Shown here: piece by piece, positions 1 through 9,030 of the stretch
How the letters are laid out: every line of letters begins with the position of its first letter
Position numbering within the stretch: position 1 is the stretch's first letter
Source: Sulfurospirillum halorespirans DSM 13726
GTDB taxonomy: Bacteria; Campylobacterota; Campylobacteria; Campylobacterales; Sulfurospirillaceae
Direction: 5' to 3'
Assembly (NCBI RefSeq): GCF_001723605.1
Contig: NZ_CP017111.1
Coordinates: 248,001-312,000 of the forward strand
DNA: 64,000 nt
Program-made: the position numbers and the translations under genes
Notes under the pieces: model-generated
Database searches by the model: none
The model's input: the letters and a program-made list of their open reading frames with translations, nothing else
What the model was told of the DNA's origin: nothing

Positions 1-1024
1 AGAGGCGTTTGCATTGATCTTTAGACCATCCCTCTCAACGGCAAAAGTCGTTACGAACGTTTCAGGTCGTGGTGTGGGAATGGACGTTGTTAAAACCAAC
101 ATCGAAAAACTCAACGGTATCATTGATGTCGACAGCGAAGTCGGTCATGGTACGGTGATTAAACTCAAAATTCCTCTTACTTTAGCGATTATTCAAGCCT
201 TGCTTGTCGGTGCGCAAGAGGAGTACTATGCGATTCCTTTGGCGTCTGTTTTAGAGACGGTTCGTATACCATTGGATGAGATTTATACGATTGAAGGCAA
301 AAATGTTTTAAGACTTCGTGATGAAGTGCTCTCTTTGGTTCGCCTCTCAGACATCTTTGGTGTCAAACAGGTGTATGAAGGTGGCGAACACACCTATGTC
401 GTTGTCATCGGACTTGCAGAGTCCAAACTGGGCGTTGTTGTTGATACCCTTGTTGGGCAAGAAGAGATTGTTATTAAATCTTTGGGTGATTATCTCCAAG
501 GGATTGAAGGCATCGCGGGTGCTACGATTCGAGGCGATGGACGTGTGACGTTGATCGTCGATGTTGCTGCTCTTATGAATCTTGCAAAAGGCATCACGGT
601 TGATATTCGTGCGAGTGCAGAAACCGTTGTGAAGACCAAAACAGTACCAAGCGACTACATCGTTTTAGCAGTCGATGATAGTGCGATGGATCGTAACATC
701 ATGAAAAAATCGATGGAGCCTATTGGGGTTAAAGTGCTTGAAGCCAGTAACGGTCAAGAAGCGCTTAACATGCTCAAATCGGCTGAATACAGCATCGATG
801 CGGTTTTGATTGATATTGAGATGCCGCGCATGGATGGATACACGTTAGCGGGCGAGATTCGTAAATACTCGAAGTACAAAAACCTTCCACTCATTGCAGT
901 AACATCTCGTACGTCTAAATCAGACAGACTTAGAGGCGTTGAATCAGGTATGAGTGAATACATCACCAAGCCATACTCTCCCGAATATCTCGAGAGTGTT
1001 GTGCGAAAAAATATAAAACTATAA
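1..1024 (+). CDS. cheA: CheA chemotaxis histidine kinase with C-terminal receiver domain (3' part)
   Basis: The gene enters from the left edge; the reading frame is open from base 2 with no true start in the window. The fragment begins at the end of the HATPase domain (GRGVGMDVV, the G-box, then GHGTVIKLKIPLTLAI). It continues through the CheW-like P5 domain that binds CheW and receptors (about fragment residues 55-195) and ends in a receiver domain. The receiver keeps an acidic pair (VDDS), the phospho-acceptor Asp in VLIDIEMP and the Lys in ITKPYS. A CheA-receiver fusion is typical of Campylobacterota, where the receiver is thought to act as a phosphate sink or modulator. cheW follows after 13 bp, so the two are probably co-transcribed. 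Confidence 0.95.
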   Translation, partial: EAFALIFRPSLSTAKVVTNVSGRGVGMDVVKTNIEKLNGIIDVDSEVGHGTVIKLKIPLTLAIIQALLVGAQEEYYAIPLASVLETVRIPLDEIYTIEGKNVLRLRDEVLSLVRLSDIFGVKQVYEGGEHTYVVVIGLAESKLGVVVDTLVGQEEIVIKSLGDYLQGIEGIAGATIRGDGRVTLIVDVAALMNLAKGITVDIRASAETVVKTKTVPSDYIVLAVDDSAMDRNIMKKSMEPIGVKVLEASNGQEALNMLKSAEYSIDAVLIDIEMPRMDGYTLAGEIRKYSKYKNLPLIAVTSRTSKSDRLRGVESGMSEYITKPYSPEYLESVVRKNIKL

Positions 1025-1037
1025 GTGGGGCAAAACG

Positions 1038-1532
1038 ATGAATGATAAACTCAATCAAATTCTTAAAAAACAGCAAGAACAAGTTGATGAGCCGCACAAA
1101 AAAGAGGATGATGTTATTCAACTGGTCGGATTTATTATAGGGCAAGAAGAGTACGCGGTGCCCATTTTAAGCATTCAAGAGATCATTAAGCCGATTGAAT
1201 ACACAAGGGTTCCCAGTGTGCCAACGTATATCTTAGGTGTCTTTAACCTTCGCGGAAGCGTCATTCCTTTGATTGATCTTAGAAGTAAGTTCAAAATGGA
1301 CCCTGCTAAAGTGACGGAAGATACGCGCTACATCGTTATGAAGGGTGTCGATAATACCGCAGGCTTTGTGATTGATCGTCTCACAGAGGCGATTCGTATC
1401 AAAAGCAGTCGTATCGGACCACCGCCTGAAACGATTCATGCGGAAAAAGGGATGGTGTACGGCATTGGAATGCGGGATGAAAATATCTTGACGATTCTTA
1501 AAGTCGAACAGCTCTTAAAACGCGATTTCTAA
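1038..1532 (+). CDS. cheW: CheW chemotaxis coupling protein
   Basis: A 164-residue cytoplasmic adaptor that links chemoreceptors to CheA. After a charged N-terminal extension of about 27 residues, the single CheW domain starts at VIQLVGFIIGQEEYAVPI. It carries the typical NLRGSVIPLIDLR motif near the middle. It lies 13 bp downstream of cheA and ends just before a strong bidirectional terminator shared with the convergent metF. Family assignment is secure; the N-terminal extension is variable in the family. Confidence 0.95.
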   Translation: MNDKLNQILKKQQEQVDEPHKKEDDVIQLVGFIIGQEEYAVPILSIQEIIKPIEYTRVPSVPTYILGVFNLRGSVIPLIDLRSKFKMDPAKVTEDTRYIVMKGVDNTAGFVIDRLTEAIRIKSSRIGPPPETIHAEKGMVYGIGMRDENILTILKVEQLLKRDF

Positions 1533-1540
1533 ACCCTCAT

Positions 1541-1579
1541 AAAGCGCCAAATCAAGCTATTTGGCGCTTTACATGTAAA
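1541..1579. terminator. Bidirectional terminator between cheW and metF, with palindrome TTACATGTAA
   Basis: A perfect 12-bp stem (AAAGCGCCAAAT at 1541-1552, loop CAAGCT, complementary arm 1559-1570) is flanked by A-rich and T-rich edges, so it can stop transcription from both sides. The right arm runs straight into TTTACATGTAAA (1568-1579), one copy of the repeated palindrome described in the findings. Confidence 0.85.
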
Positions 1580-1581
1580 CC

Positions 1582-2496
1582 TTAATACTTCACCAAATCT
1601 GCGACCAATTCAAAGTTATTGGCACTCATCATATGAATCTTTGGATGAATCTTTTTAAGTTCTAAAAAGGCATTTAACGAGAGTTCAAACCCTACTTTTT
1701 TCTCTTCTTCTTCACTGATTTTTTTAGCATGTGCTAGTTTGTCCATCCAGATAGAAGGCACATGAATGCCTGGAACGTGCGCGCTCAAAAATTGAGCGGT
1801 ACGCAGTTTGATAATCGGAAAAAACCCTAAAATGAGTTGCGCTTGGCTCTGCTCTTTGTTGATCTCGGCTTTGGCATCTTTGAGTAAGTCTAAAAGCATT
1901 TTCGCATTTTCAACGCTGTAAACAGGTTGGGTGATGATGCCCACCGCGCCATGTTTGATCTTTGTTGCCATCTTTTTCATTAAATTTTTAGGGGTATTGG
2001 CATGTGCATTGCACACCGCAAAGGAGTAAATGGGTTTGGGTTGCGTTTTAAACGGTTTTCCCGAGTAGTCAATGCCTGCATTAAAGCACTGAATGATTTC
2101 TAACAGAAGCGTACTGTTTCCTTCAAAAACCCCTTTAACGGCGGGTTGATCACTTGCGCTCGCTGGATCTCCCGTAAGGGCGAGAATCGTGCGCAGATCA
2201 AATCCATTCGCACCCAAAAGGTCTGATTGTAAGGCGACTTTATTGCGGTCTCGCATGCTCATTGTCGCGATGACGGGTTTATGAAACTGTGTTTGAAGTT
2301 TGAGCGCGCCAAAAAGCGCATTGAACTTAAGGCGTGCGAGCGGATTGTCGGTGGTGCTAAAGCCATCCACAATTTTATCCAGTCCAAATGCCGCAATTTT
2401 TTCAATAATCGGCTCAAACGTTGGCTCGTGCATCGGGGTTGTCTCAAGCGTCAAGAAGGTGTCATATTTTAACTTTTCGATAAAATTTTCAATCAT
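1582..2496 (-). CDS. metF: Methylenetetrahydrofolate reductase
   Basis: A 304-residue soluble TIM-barrel flavoenzyme predicted to reduce 5,10-methylene-THF to 5-methyl-THF for methionine synthesis. The family is recognised from the N-terminal strand with the acidic position (FLTLETTPMHEP), the TGDPAS segment after the LALTG strand, and the FFPII and GIHVP segments of the C-terminal half. It is alone on the minus strand between cheW and serB. The sequence is divergent from the E. coli enzyme, as in other Campylobacterota, so the call rests on motif order and length. Confidence 0.85.
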   Translation of the reverse strand: MIENFIEKLKYDTFLTLETTPMHEPTFEPIIEKIAAFGLDKIVDGFSTTDNPLARLKFNALFGALKLQTQFHKPVIATMSMRDRNKVALQSDLLGANGFDLRTILALTGDPASASDQPAVKGVFEGNSTLLLEIIQCFNAGIDYSGKPFKTQPKPIYSFAVCNAHANTPKNLMKKMATKIKHGAVGIITQPVYSVENAKMLLDLLKDAKAEINKEQSQAQLILGFFPIIKLRTAQFLSAHVPGIHVPSIWMDKLAHAKKISEEEEKKVGFELSLNAFLELKKIHPKIHMMSANNFELVADLVKY

Positions 2497-2630
2497 TGCG
2501 TTTATCCATTCGGGTGAACTTTGGCGTATTATAACTTAAACACTGAAAAAGAGGTAATTGTTTTATGTTTTATTGCCTAAGCAAGATACTGCTATAATAA
2601 GTGCCTTAAGAATCACAAGGAGCAGTCTGG

Positions 2631-3251
2631 ATGAAGTTGTGTGTGTTTGATTTTGACTCAACGCTGATGGATGGCGAAACCATCGATTTTCTAGCCAAAG
2701 CGCATGGAGTCGAAAAAGAGGTTTCAACGATAACTGAAGCTGCGATGCGTGGAGAGCTTGATTTTTTCGAGAGTTTGAGCACACGTGTAGGGCTTTTAAA
2801 AGGGATGAACGCCAAAATTGCAGAAGAGATGTGCGCTTGCTTACCTCTGATGAATGGTGCCAAAGAGGCAATCTCTGGACTGAAAGCCAAAGGCTATACG
2901 GTAGTCGTTTTTAGCGGAGGTTTTCGCATCGCAACGACACCTGCTAAAGCGATTTTAGGGTTTGATGTGGACTTTGCGAATGTTTTACATGTAAGAGATG
3001 GACATCTTAGTGGACTGGTCGGTGGCGACATGATGTTTGGTTTTTCCAAAGGTGATATGCTAAGACGCTTGCAAAATCTTTTACATGTAAGTTATGAAAA
3101 TACGATTGCCGTGGGTGATGGCGCGAATGACATCTCGATGTTTGAATGTGCGGCGAAGAAAGTAGCCTTTTGCGCCAAACCGATTTTGAAAAATGCCGCT
3201 AATATCGTGATCGATGAGAAAGATATGCGTAATCTTCTCCAATTTATTTAA
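2631..3251 (+). CDS. serB: Phosphoserine phosphatase
   Basis: A 206-residue HAD-superfamily phosphatase for the last step of serine synthesis. Motif I is FDFDSTLMDGE (nucleophile Asp7, acid/base Asp9), motif II is the Ser in VFSGGF, and motif IV is GDGANDISM. It lacks the N-terminal ACT-like domain of longer SerB proteins, as usual in this phylum. A good ribosome site (AAGGAG) precedes the ATG. tal starts 12 bp after the stop, so the two are probably one transcript. Two copies of TTACATGTAA lie inside the gene (2985, 3081), both read Leu-His-Val. Confidence 0.93.
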   Translation: MKLCVFDFDSTLMDGETIDFLAKAHGVEKEVSTITEAAMRGELDFFESLSTRVGLLKGMNAKIAEEMCACLPLMNGAKEAISGLKAKGYTVVVFSGGFRIATTPAKAILGFDVDFANVLHVRDGHLSGLVGGDMMFGFSKGDMLRRLQNLLHVSYENTIAVGDGANDISMFECAAKKVAFCAKPILKNAANIVIDEKDMRNLLQFI

Positions 3252-3263
3252 AAGAGTCAAACA

Positions 3264-4262
3264 ATGTATAACAATGAACTGAAATTTTCGTTATGGTGTG
3301 ATTTTGTGGAGCGAAGCTTCCTTGAGGGTGAATTTGGCGAGTTGATCGCAAACAATGTCATTAATGCGGCAACGAGCAATCCTTCTATTTTCCAAGCCGC
3401 GTTTTTAGGTTCACCTGCATATGCGGAAGATAAAGCAAAACTCCAAGGCAAATCCGCCAAAGAGATGTATGAAGCACTGGCGATTAGCGACATTCAACTT
3501 GCCGCCAAGAAACTTTTAAACTCGTATAAAAAAGGTGACGATGGCTTTATCAGCATTGAAGTCGATCCTTTCTTGTGCGATGATACGGAAGCGACCGTGG
3601 AAGAGGGCAAACGCCTTTTCAAAGCGATCGGTTATCCGAATGTGATGATCAAAGTTCCTGCCACCGAAGCTGGTTTTAGTGCAATGGAAGCGCTTTTGAG
3701 CGAAGGCATTAACGTCAATGCTACTCTTGTTTTCTCCGACACTCAAACCAAAGAGTGTCTCAAAGCCTTTGGCAGTGCGAATAAAACGTTAGTCGAAAAA
3801 GGGGTTAAAAAACTTCCCCAAGCAGTCATCAGCATCTTTGTGAGTCGTTTTGATCGTAAGCTGGATGCTGAGCTTGCCAAAATTGATTTTGTAACATCAC
3901 GCGTAGGCATTATGAACGCCATGCGTTGTTATGAGCTCATTCAAAATGCGAAGTTACCCAATGTGAGAACGTTGTTTGCGAGTACAGGCGTTAAAGGCGA
4001 TAAGCTGAGTCCTGATTATTACATTAAAGAACTTTTCCTCGAAAACTCGATCAATACCGCACCACTTGCAACAATCAAAGCATTCATCGCCTCTTCCAAA
4101 GCGTGCAAGCCTATCGAGCTTAGATCCGATTGGATTGAGAACTTTTTTCACTCCGTAGAAGCCAATGGCATCGATATGAACGTTGTATGTGATGAGTTGA
4201 TGGATGAGGGTTTGCGTGCCTTTAAAGAAGCTTTTGTAGAGATTTTAAACGAACTCAAATAG
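3264..4262 (+). CDS. tal: Transaldolase
   Basis: A 332-residue enzyme of the non-oxidative pentose phosphate pathway that moves a dihydroxyacetone unit between sugar phosphates through a Schiff-base Lys. The catalytic Lys is in VMIKVPATEAG. The NAATSNPSIF segment near residue 35 and the NVNATLVFS strand are typical of the long bacterial transaldolases of Campylobacterota and actinobacteria. It is tightly packed between serB and the PilT-like gene (15-bp gap). Confidence 0.93.
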   Translation: MYNNELKFSLWCDFVERSFLEGEFGELIANNVINAATSNPSIFQAAFLGSPAYAEDKAKLQGKSAKEMYEALAISDIQLAAKKLLNSYKKGDDGFISIEVDPFLCDDTEATVEEGKRLFKAIGYPNVMIKVPATEAGFSAMEALLSEGINVNATLVFSDTQTKECLKAFGSANKTLVEKGVKKLPQAVISIFVSRFDRKLDAELAKIDFVTSRVGIMNAMRCYELIQNAKLPNVRTLFASTGVKGDKLSPDYYIKELFLENSINTAPLATIKAFIASSKACKPIELRSDWIENFFHSVEANGIDMNVVCDELMDEGLRAFKEAFVEILNELK

Positions 4263-4277
4263 ACAAAGGATGCCCCA

Positions 4278-5480
4278 ATGGCAGCAGTTGAAGTCAATGT
4301 AAGCGAACTCACATTTGAGATGACCAAAAAGCTGAAGTTTTACCTCAGCAAGCTGGTTGAACATAAGGGAAGCGATTTACATGTAAAGACAGGAGCGACC
4401 ATTCGTGGGCGTATTCATGGTGAAATTGTCTCTTTTTCCAAAGAGGCGCTTGGGTACCAAGATGGACTGACGTTGGCAAAAGAGCTTTTACGAAGTCGTT
4501 TCCCTGAGTTGGTTGAGAAGAAAAACATTGACTTCACCTTTAAGCTCAACGATGAGTACCGTTTCCGTGTTAATATGTTCTTTCAAGTCGATGGTGTCTC
4601 AGCGGTATTTAGAACGATCCCGATGGTGCTTCCTACGATTGAAGCCCTTCATTTGCCTGTCATTTTGAACACACTGTGCGATCTTCCTCGTGGTCTTATT
4701 TTAGTCACAGGTCCTACGGGATCGGGTAAAACAACGACACTCGCTTCGATGATCAATCGCATCAATAAGACGCAAAAAAAGCATATTATCACGATTGAAG
4801 ACCCCGTGGAGTTTATCTACAAAGATGAATCGTGCGTGGTCAATCAGCGTGCCATTGGGCAAGATGCCATCTCCTTTTCCGATGCGCTTCGTGCCGCGCT
4901 TCGTGAAGATCCTGATGTCATTTTGGTGGGTGAAATGCGTGATCTTGAGACGATCGAAACGGCGATGCACGCAGCCGAAACCGGTCACTTAGTGCTCTCC
5001 ACACTGCACACCGTGGATGCGAAAGAGACCGTTGGGCGTATCATTGGTATGTTTCCAGGAAGCGAGCAAAACCGCATCAAGATGTCGTTAGCATCTGTTT
5101 TGCAAGGCATTGTTGCGCAACGATTGGTCAAAACAGTCGATAATGGACGAACAGCGGCAGTCGAAATTTTGGTGAAAAATGCCCGTATTGAAGCATTGAT
5201 TTTAGAAGGTCGTGAGGGCGAAATACCAGACGCACTCAAAGAGGGAAAAGACGTTTACAAAACCCAAACCTTTGATCAAGCCCTTTTAGGATTGTACGCA
5301 GAAGGCAGAATCTCACGTGAAGCGGCGATCCAAACCTCGACCAGTCGCAATGACATTACGATGGCACTGGATTTTTACGATGCCGATAAAAGTCAAAAAG
5401 AGACACGCAAAGATGAGACGCGTGTGAGCATTAAAGAGCTTCAAGAGATCGATAAAGACATCCTTAGCTTAAAGAAATAG
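4278..5480 (+). CDS. PilT/PilU-type secretion ATPase
   Basis: A 400-residue hexameric ATPase of the type IV pilus retraction family. An N-terminal PAS-like domain (residues about 15-120) is followed by Walker A GPTGSGKT (145-152), an Asp box (ITIEDPVE), Walker B (DPDVILVGEMRD, 211-222) and a His box (TGHLVLSTLHT). The C-terminal third (QTFDQALLGLYAEGRIS) resembles PilU more than PilT; the PilT AIRNLIRE motif is not seen. It probably powers pilus retraction or DNA uptake, but no other pilus gene lies in the window. One TTACATGTAA copy at 4377 reads Leu-His-Val. Confidence 0.85.
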   Translation: MAAVEVNVSELTFEMTKKLKFYLSKLVEHKGSDLHVKTGATIRGRIHGEIVSFSKEALGYQDGLTLAKELLRSRFPELVEKKNIDFTFKLNDEYRFRVNMFFQVDGVSAVFRTIPMVLPTIEALHLPVILNTLCDLPRGLILVTGPTGSGKTTTLASMINRINKTQKKHIITIEDPVEFIYKDESCVVNQRAIGQDAISFSDALRAALREDPDVILVGEMRDLETIETAMHAAETGHLVLSTLHTVDAKETVGRIIGMFPGSEQNRIKMSLASVLQGIVAQRLVKTVDNGRTAAVEILVKNARIEALILEGREGEIPDALKEGKDVYKTQTFDQALLGLYAEGRISREAAIQTSTSRNDITMALDFYDADKSQKETRKDETRVSIKELQEIDKDILSLKK

Positions 5481-5546
5481 AGACTTTATACAGCTTTTAG
5501 GTTTACTCCTGTACAATTAGCACCTTATTTTTTACAAAGGAAAACT

Positions 5547-6083
5547 ATGTTAGAAGGCATCATTAGAGATAGTATCGAAAAAAAGGCTACCAAAGCGCTT
5601 CGTAGAGATGGATATCTAATTGCTAATATTTACGGTAAGGGTGAACAAAACATCAATGCTGCATTTAAAGCAAACGAATTCATCAAAGCAGCAAAGAACA
5701 AAGAGACTCTTATTTTCCCAGTCAAAGTTGCGGGTAAAGAGTACAATGTTGTGATCCAAGATTACCAAAGAGACCCCGTAAATAGCAATCTTTTACATGT
5801 AGATTTGCGTATTGCACTTCCAGGTGTTCTTAGTAAATATTTAGTGCCTGTTATGCTTGAAGGTCTTCCCGTCGGCACAAAAAACAAAGGCGTTTTGATT
5901 CAATCAAAAAAACGTTTAACCGTTAAATGTACAGCAGAAAATTTACCAAACAGCTTCGTCATTGACGTCAGTGGACTTGATGTTGGTAATACTGTTCTCG
6001 TACGTGATATCCCCGTTCCAGCAAACGTTATCATCATGGATGAGACACGTGTTTCTGTTGCCGGAGTTATTAAAGCGAAGTAA
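5547..6083 (+). CDS. rplY: 50S ribosomal protein L25 (Ctc type)
   Basis: A 178-residue 5S-rRNA-binding protein. The N-terminal L25 domain ([23 protein letters not shown]) is joined to the C-terminal TL5/Ctc beta domain ending SVAGVIKAK, giving the long form of the family. A strong ribosome site (AAAGGA) precedes the ATG. pth follows after 8 bp, the conserved order in Campylobacterota. A one-base variant of the palindrome (TTACATGTAG, near 5793) reads Leu-His-Val. Confidence 0.95.
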   Translation: MLEGIIRDSIEKKATKALRRDGYLIANIYGKGEQNINAAFKANEFIKAAKNKETLIFPVKVAGKEYNVVIQDYQRDPVNSNLLHVDLRIALPGVLSKYLVPVMLEGLPVGTKNKGVLIQSKKRLTVKCTAENLPNSFVIDVSGLDVGNTVLVRDIPVPANVIIMDETRVSVAGVIKAK

Positions 6084-6091
6084 CGCTTATT

Positions 6092-6667
6092 ATGACACTG
6101 ATCGTAGGGCTTGGAAATCCAGACTTACAGTATAAAAATAATCGACACAATGTCGGTTTTATGGTCATCGATGCACTCATCGATGACCAATCTTCATGCG
6201 AAAAAATCACCAAAGCCAATTTCAAAGGCGAGCTTTTTAAAGCCACTTCGATGCTTCTTCTTAAACCCACAACCTATATGAATCTCTCTGGCGAAAGTGT
6301 TAGAGCCGTTGATGATTACTTCAAACCCGATCACATTATTGTGATTCATGATGATTTAGACCTTCCTTTTGGAACCCTGCGTTTTAAAATCGGAGGCGGT
6401 CATGGCGGTCATAATGGGCTAAGATCGATTGATGCACATATTGGTGCTGAGTATATTAGGGTTCGCATTGGCATTGGAAAACCCTTGCATAAAAGCGATG
6501 TAGCGAAGTATGTGCTTTCTGATTTTTCAGCGTGTCAGCGAGAATTTTTACCTGAAATTCTTTTACATGTAAAGAAAAGCATTCAAGCCCTCCTCACACA
6601 GGATTTAAAAGAAGTTTCGCTACAATACTCCCTTAAACAAACACTGTGCGATGGGGATAAGGTATGA
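6092..6667 (+). CDS. pth: Peptidyl-tRNA hydrolase
   Basis: A 191-residue enzyme that frees tRNA from stalled peptidyl-tRNA. It has the family signature GLGNPDLQYKNNRHNVGF, including the catalytic His, KPTTYMNLSG, the HDDLDLPFG segment and GGHGGHNGLRS. It lies between rplY and lptG and overlaps lptG by 4 bp (ATGA), indicating translational coupling. One TTACATGTAA copy at 6563 reads Leu-His-Val. Confidence 0.96.
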   Translation: MTLIVGLGNPDLQYKNNRHNVGFMVIDALIDDQSSCEKITKANFKGELFKATSMLLLKPTTYMNLSGESVRAVDDYFKPDHIIVIHDDLDLPFGTLRFKIGGGHGGHNGLRSIDAHIGAEYIRVRIGIGKPLHKSDVAKYVLSDFSACQREFLPEILLHVKKSIQALLTQDLKEVSLQYSLKQTLCDGDKV

Positions 6668-7722
6668 AACTTTTTGAGAAATACATTGTTAAAAATTATC
6701 TCAAAAATTTCTTTGTTATTTTCATAGCGCTTGATCTTTTTTATGTTGGTGTTGATCTGCTCACCAATTATAATAATATTCCCGATTCTGCCAATTTACA
6801 GCTACTCTACGCGATTTTTCAAGGGATGAATGCGGTCAATTATGTGTTGCCACTCTCCATTGTTTTTGGCATGGTTGTGACCTATTTTGGCATGATCAAA
6901 TCCAATGAGCTCATTTGTATGTACGCTTCAAGTATCTCAAAACGCTCTTTGGTCAGACCTTTTTTTCTGACGGCTTTAGTTTTAACACTGGGCTATATCG
7001 GGCTTAATTGTACTGAGTTTGCCTATGCGTACGAGTACAGTGCCAATCTTAAAAAATACAACCGCATCTCCACCAGTTCCGAAGATCTTTTTTTAAAACA
7101 CGATAACCAGTATGTCTATTTTAAACGGCTTGATCCTCTTAAACAAGTCGCATACGATGTCACTATTTTTGAAGTGGAAAGTGTGGATCTTACCAAGATT
7201 ATTCGCGCTTCCGTTGCTTCGTTTATTAAAAATCATTGGGTCTTAGAAAATGTCAGTATCATTCATAAACCACATGTCAGCTCGCTGGATGATACGGGAT
7301 ACCGCACGGAAAGTGTTCCAACACTCAAAACGATGGAAAATTTTAAACCGAAGATCATGGACAATGTGTATCAGAGCGAATACGCGCTCTCCATTATAGA
7401 CGGAATCGATGCGCTGCTCTTTTTTGAAACCCAAGGGGTGAATACCCATAAGATCAAAGCGACACTTTTTTATCAACTTTTTTTCCCGCTTTTTGCCCCT
7501 TTCTTAATTGTTATTTTGTACTATAAAGCACCCGTTATGGGGCGTTATTTTAATATGGCACTGATTGCTTCTTCGTTTGCTTTTATCACCCTTGTGGTGT
7601 GGAGCGGACTCTTTTTGCTTAGCCGTTTGGCAGCCAATGGCGTTATTTTTGCTGAGATTGCTATTTTACTTCCAATTATTCTGCTCTTTTTTACAGCATT
7701 ACATTTTTACGCGAAACGCTAA
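6664..7722 (+). CDS. LptF/LptG-family lipopolysaccharide export permease
   Basis: A 352-residue inner-membrane protein of the YjgP/YjgQ family, part of the LptBFGC transporter that extracts lipopolysaccharide from the inner membrane. Hydrophobic segments at about residues 10-30, 55-75 and 95-115, a long periplasmic beta-jellyroll (about 120-260), and three C-terminal helices (about 268-350) match the family plan. It overlaps pth by 4 bp. The syntenic Campylobacter gene is usually called lptG; I cannot tell F from G with certainty. Confidence 0.85.
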   Translation: MKLFEKYIVKNYLKNFFVIFIALDLFYVGVDLLTNYNNIPDSANLQLLYAIFQGMNAVNYVLPLSIVFGMVVTYFGMIKSNELICMYASSISKRSLVRPFFLTALVLTLGYIGLNCTEFAYAYEYSANLKKYNRISTSSEDLFLKHDNQYVYFKRLDPLKQVAYDVTIFEVESVDLTKIIRASVASFIKNHWVLENVSIIHKPHVSSLDDTGYRTESVPTLKTMENFKPKIMDNVYQSEYALSIIDGIDALLFFETQGVNTHKIKATLFYQLFFPLFAPFLIVILYYKAPVMGRYFNMALIASSFAFITLVVWSGLFLLSRLAANGVIFAEIAILLPIILLFFTALHFYAKR

Positions 7723-7800
7723 ATTGGGCTCTATTTAATCATTTTTTGTTGAACTTTTTGATAGAATAGAAAATTATTGTTATCTCTGATAAGGTTCAAA

Positions 7801-9006
7801 ATGACGAAATTCCAAGCTTTGGCACAAAAATATGGCACCCCTTTATACGTGTATGATTTTGATACGATCGACACAAAATTTTCTGCTCTAAAAGAAGTTT
7901 TTAAAGCACGCAAATCACTGATCTGTTTTGCCGTAAAATCAAACTCCAATCTCTCTGTTTTAAAACACATGGCACACCTAGGTGCTGGATGCGATTGCGT
8001 CTCCATTGGCGAAGTGAAACGCGCTTTAGTGGCAGGAATCCCAAAATACAAAATTATTTTTAGCGGTGTCGGCAAACGGGATGAAGAGATTGAAGAAGCC
8101 CTTCAAAACGATATTTTGATGATCAACCTTGAGAGTGAAGAGGAGATGAATCGCGTTGAGATGATTGCCTCAAAACTAGGCGTGATTGCACGCATCAGCA
8201 TTCGTGTTAATCCCAATATCGATGCACAAACCCATCCGTATATCTCAACGGGTCTTCATGAAAATAAATTTGGCGTGGATTTGGACAGTGCCAAACGCAT
8301 GTACATTCATGCCAAAAATAGCGCTTCACTTGATCCTGTGGGCATCCATTTTCATATTGGAAGTCAGATAACCGAAGTGGAGCCTTTTAGAGAAGCGGCA
8401 CTGGTGTTGGCGAATTTATTACGAAATTTAAAAGCGCTCAAAATAGAGATTAAATTTTTTGATGTGGGTGGTGGCATTGGTATTCAGTACAAAGATGAAA
8501 CAACTGTTGATCTTTATGCTTACGCTCAATCAATTTTTGCAGCCCTTACCGGTCTTGATGTCACACTTGTGTGCGAACCAGGGCGCTATTTGGTAGGCGA
8601 TTGTGGCTTCTTTTTAACGCGCGTGCTGTATGAAAAAAACAATGGTTTTAAACGCTTTGTGATCGTTGATGGTGCTATGAATGATCTGATTCGTCCAAGC
8701 CTGTATCAAGCGTATCATGCCATTGATGTTGAAGGCAAAGAAGATCACGCAACAAGTGTGTGTGATGTCGTTGGGCCTATTTGTGAAAGTGGTGACTTTT
8801 TTGCGAAAAATATTGCATTACCTGCCCTTGAGCACGATGATCTTCTGATCGTTAAAAGCGCAGGAGCCTACGGCTTTACGATGAGTAGCAATTACAACAC
8901 ACGTACGCGCGTCGCCGAAGTTGCACTTGAAAAGGGCGAAGATCGTTTGATTCGCCAGCGTGAAAGCTTTGAAGATGTGATTGCATTAGAGCGAGCATAT
9001 CTGTGA
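7801..9006 (+). CDS. lysA: Diaminopimelate decarboxylase
   Basis: A 401-residue fold-III PLP enzyme for the last step of lysine synthesis. The PLP Lys is in CFAVKSNSN; HIGSQ, the glycine-rich GGGIGI and CEPGRYLV phosphate-binding and dimer motifs follow, with the C-terminal Cys in GPICESGD. The ATG at 7801 is chosen over the in-frame TTG at 7777 because it places TKFQALAQKYGTPLYVYD at the usual N-terminus, although the upstream ribosome site is modest. pheA follows after 24 bp. Confidence 0.95.
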   Translation: MTKFQALAQKYGTPLYVYDFDTIDTKFSALKEVFKARKSLICFAVKSNSNLSVLKHMAHLGAGCDCVSIGEVKRALVAGIPKYKIIFSGVGKRDEEIEEALQNDILMINLESEEEMNRVEMIASKLGVIARISIRVNPNIDAQTHPYISTGLHENKFGVDLDSAKRMYIHAKNSASLDPVGIHFHIGSQITEVEPFREAALVLANLLRNLKALKIEIKFFDVGGGIGIQYKDETTVDLYAYAQSIFAALTGLDVTLVCEPGRYLVGDCGFFLTRVLYEKNNGFKRFVIVDGAMNDLIRPSLYQAYHAIDVEGKEDHATSVCDVVGPICESGDFFAKNIALPALEHDDLLIVKSAGAYGFTMSSNYNTRTRVAEVALEKGEDRLIRQRESFEDVIALERAYL

Positions 9007-9030
9007 GTTATTCCATAGGAAAGGCACATC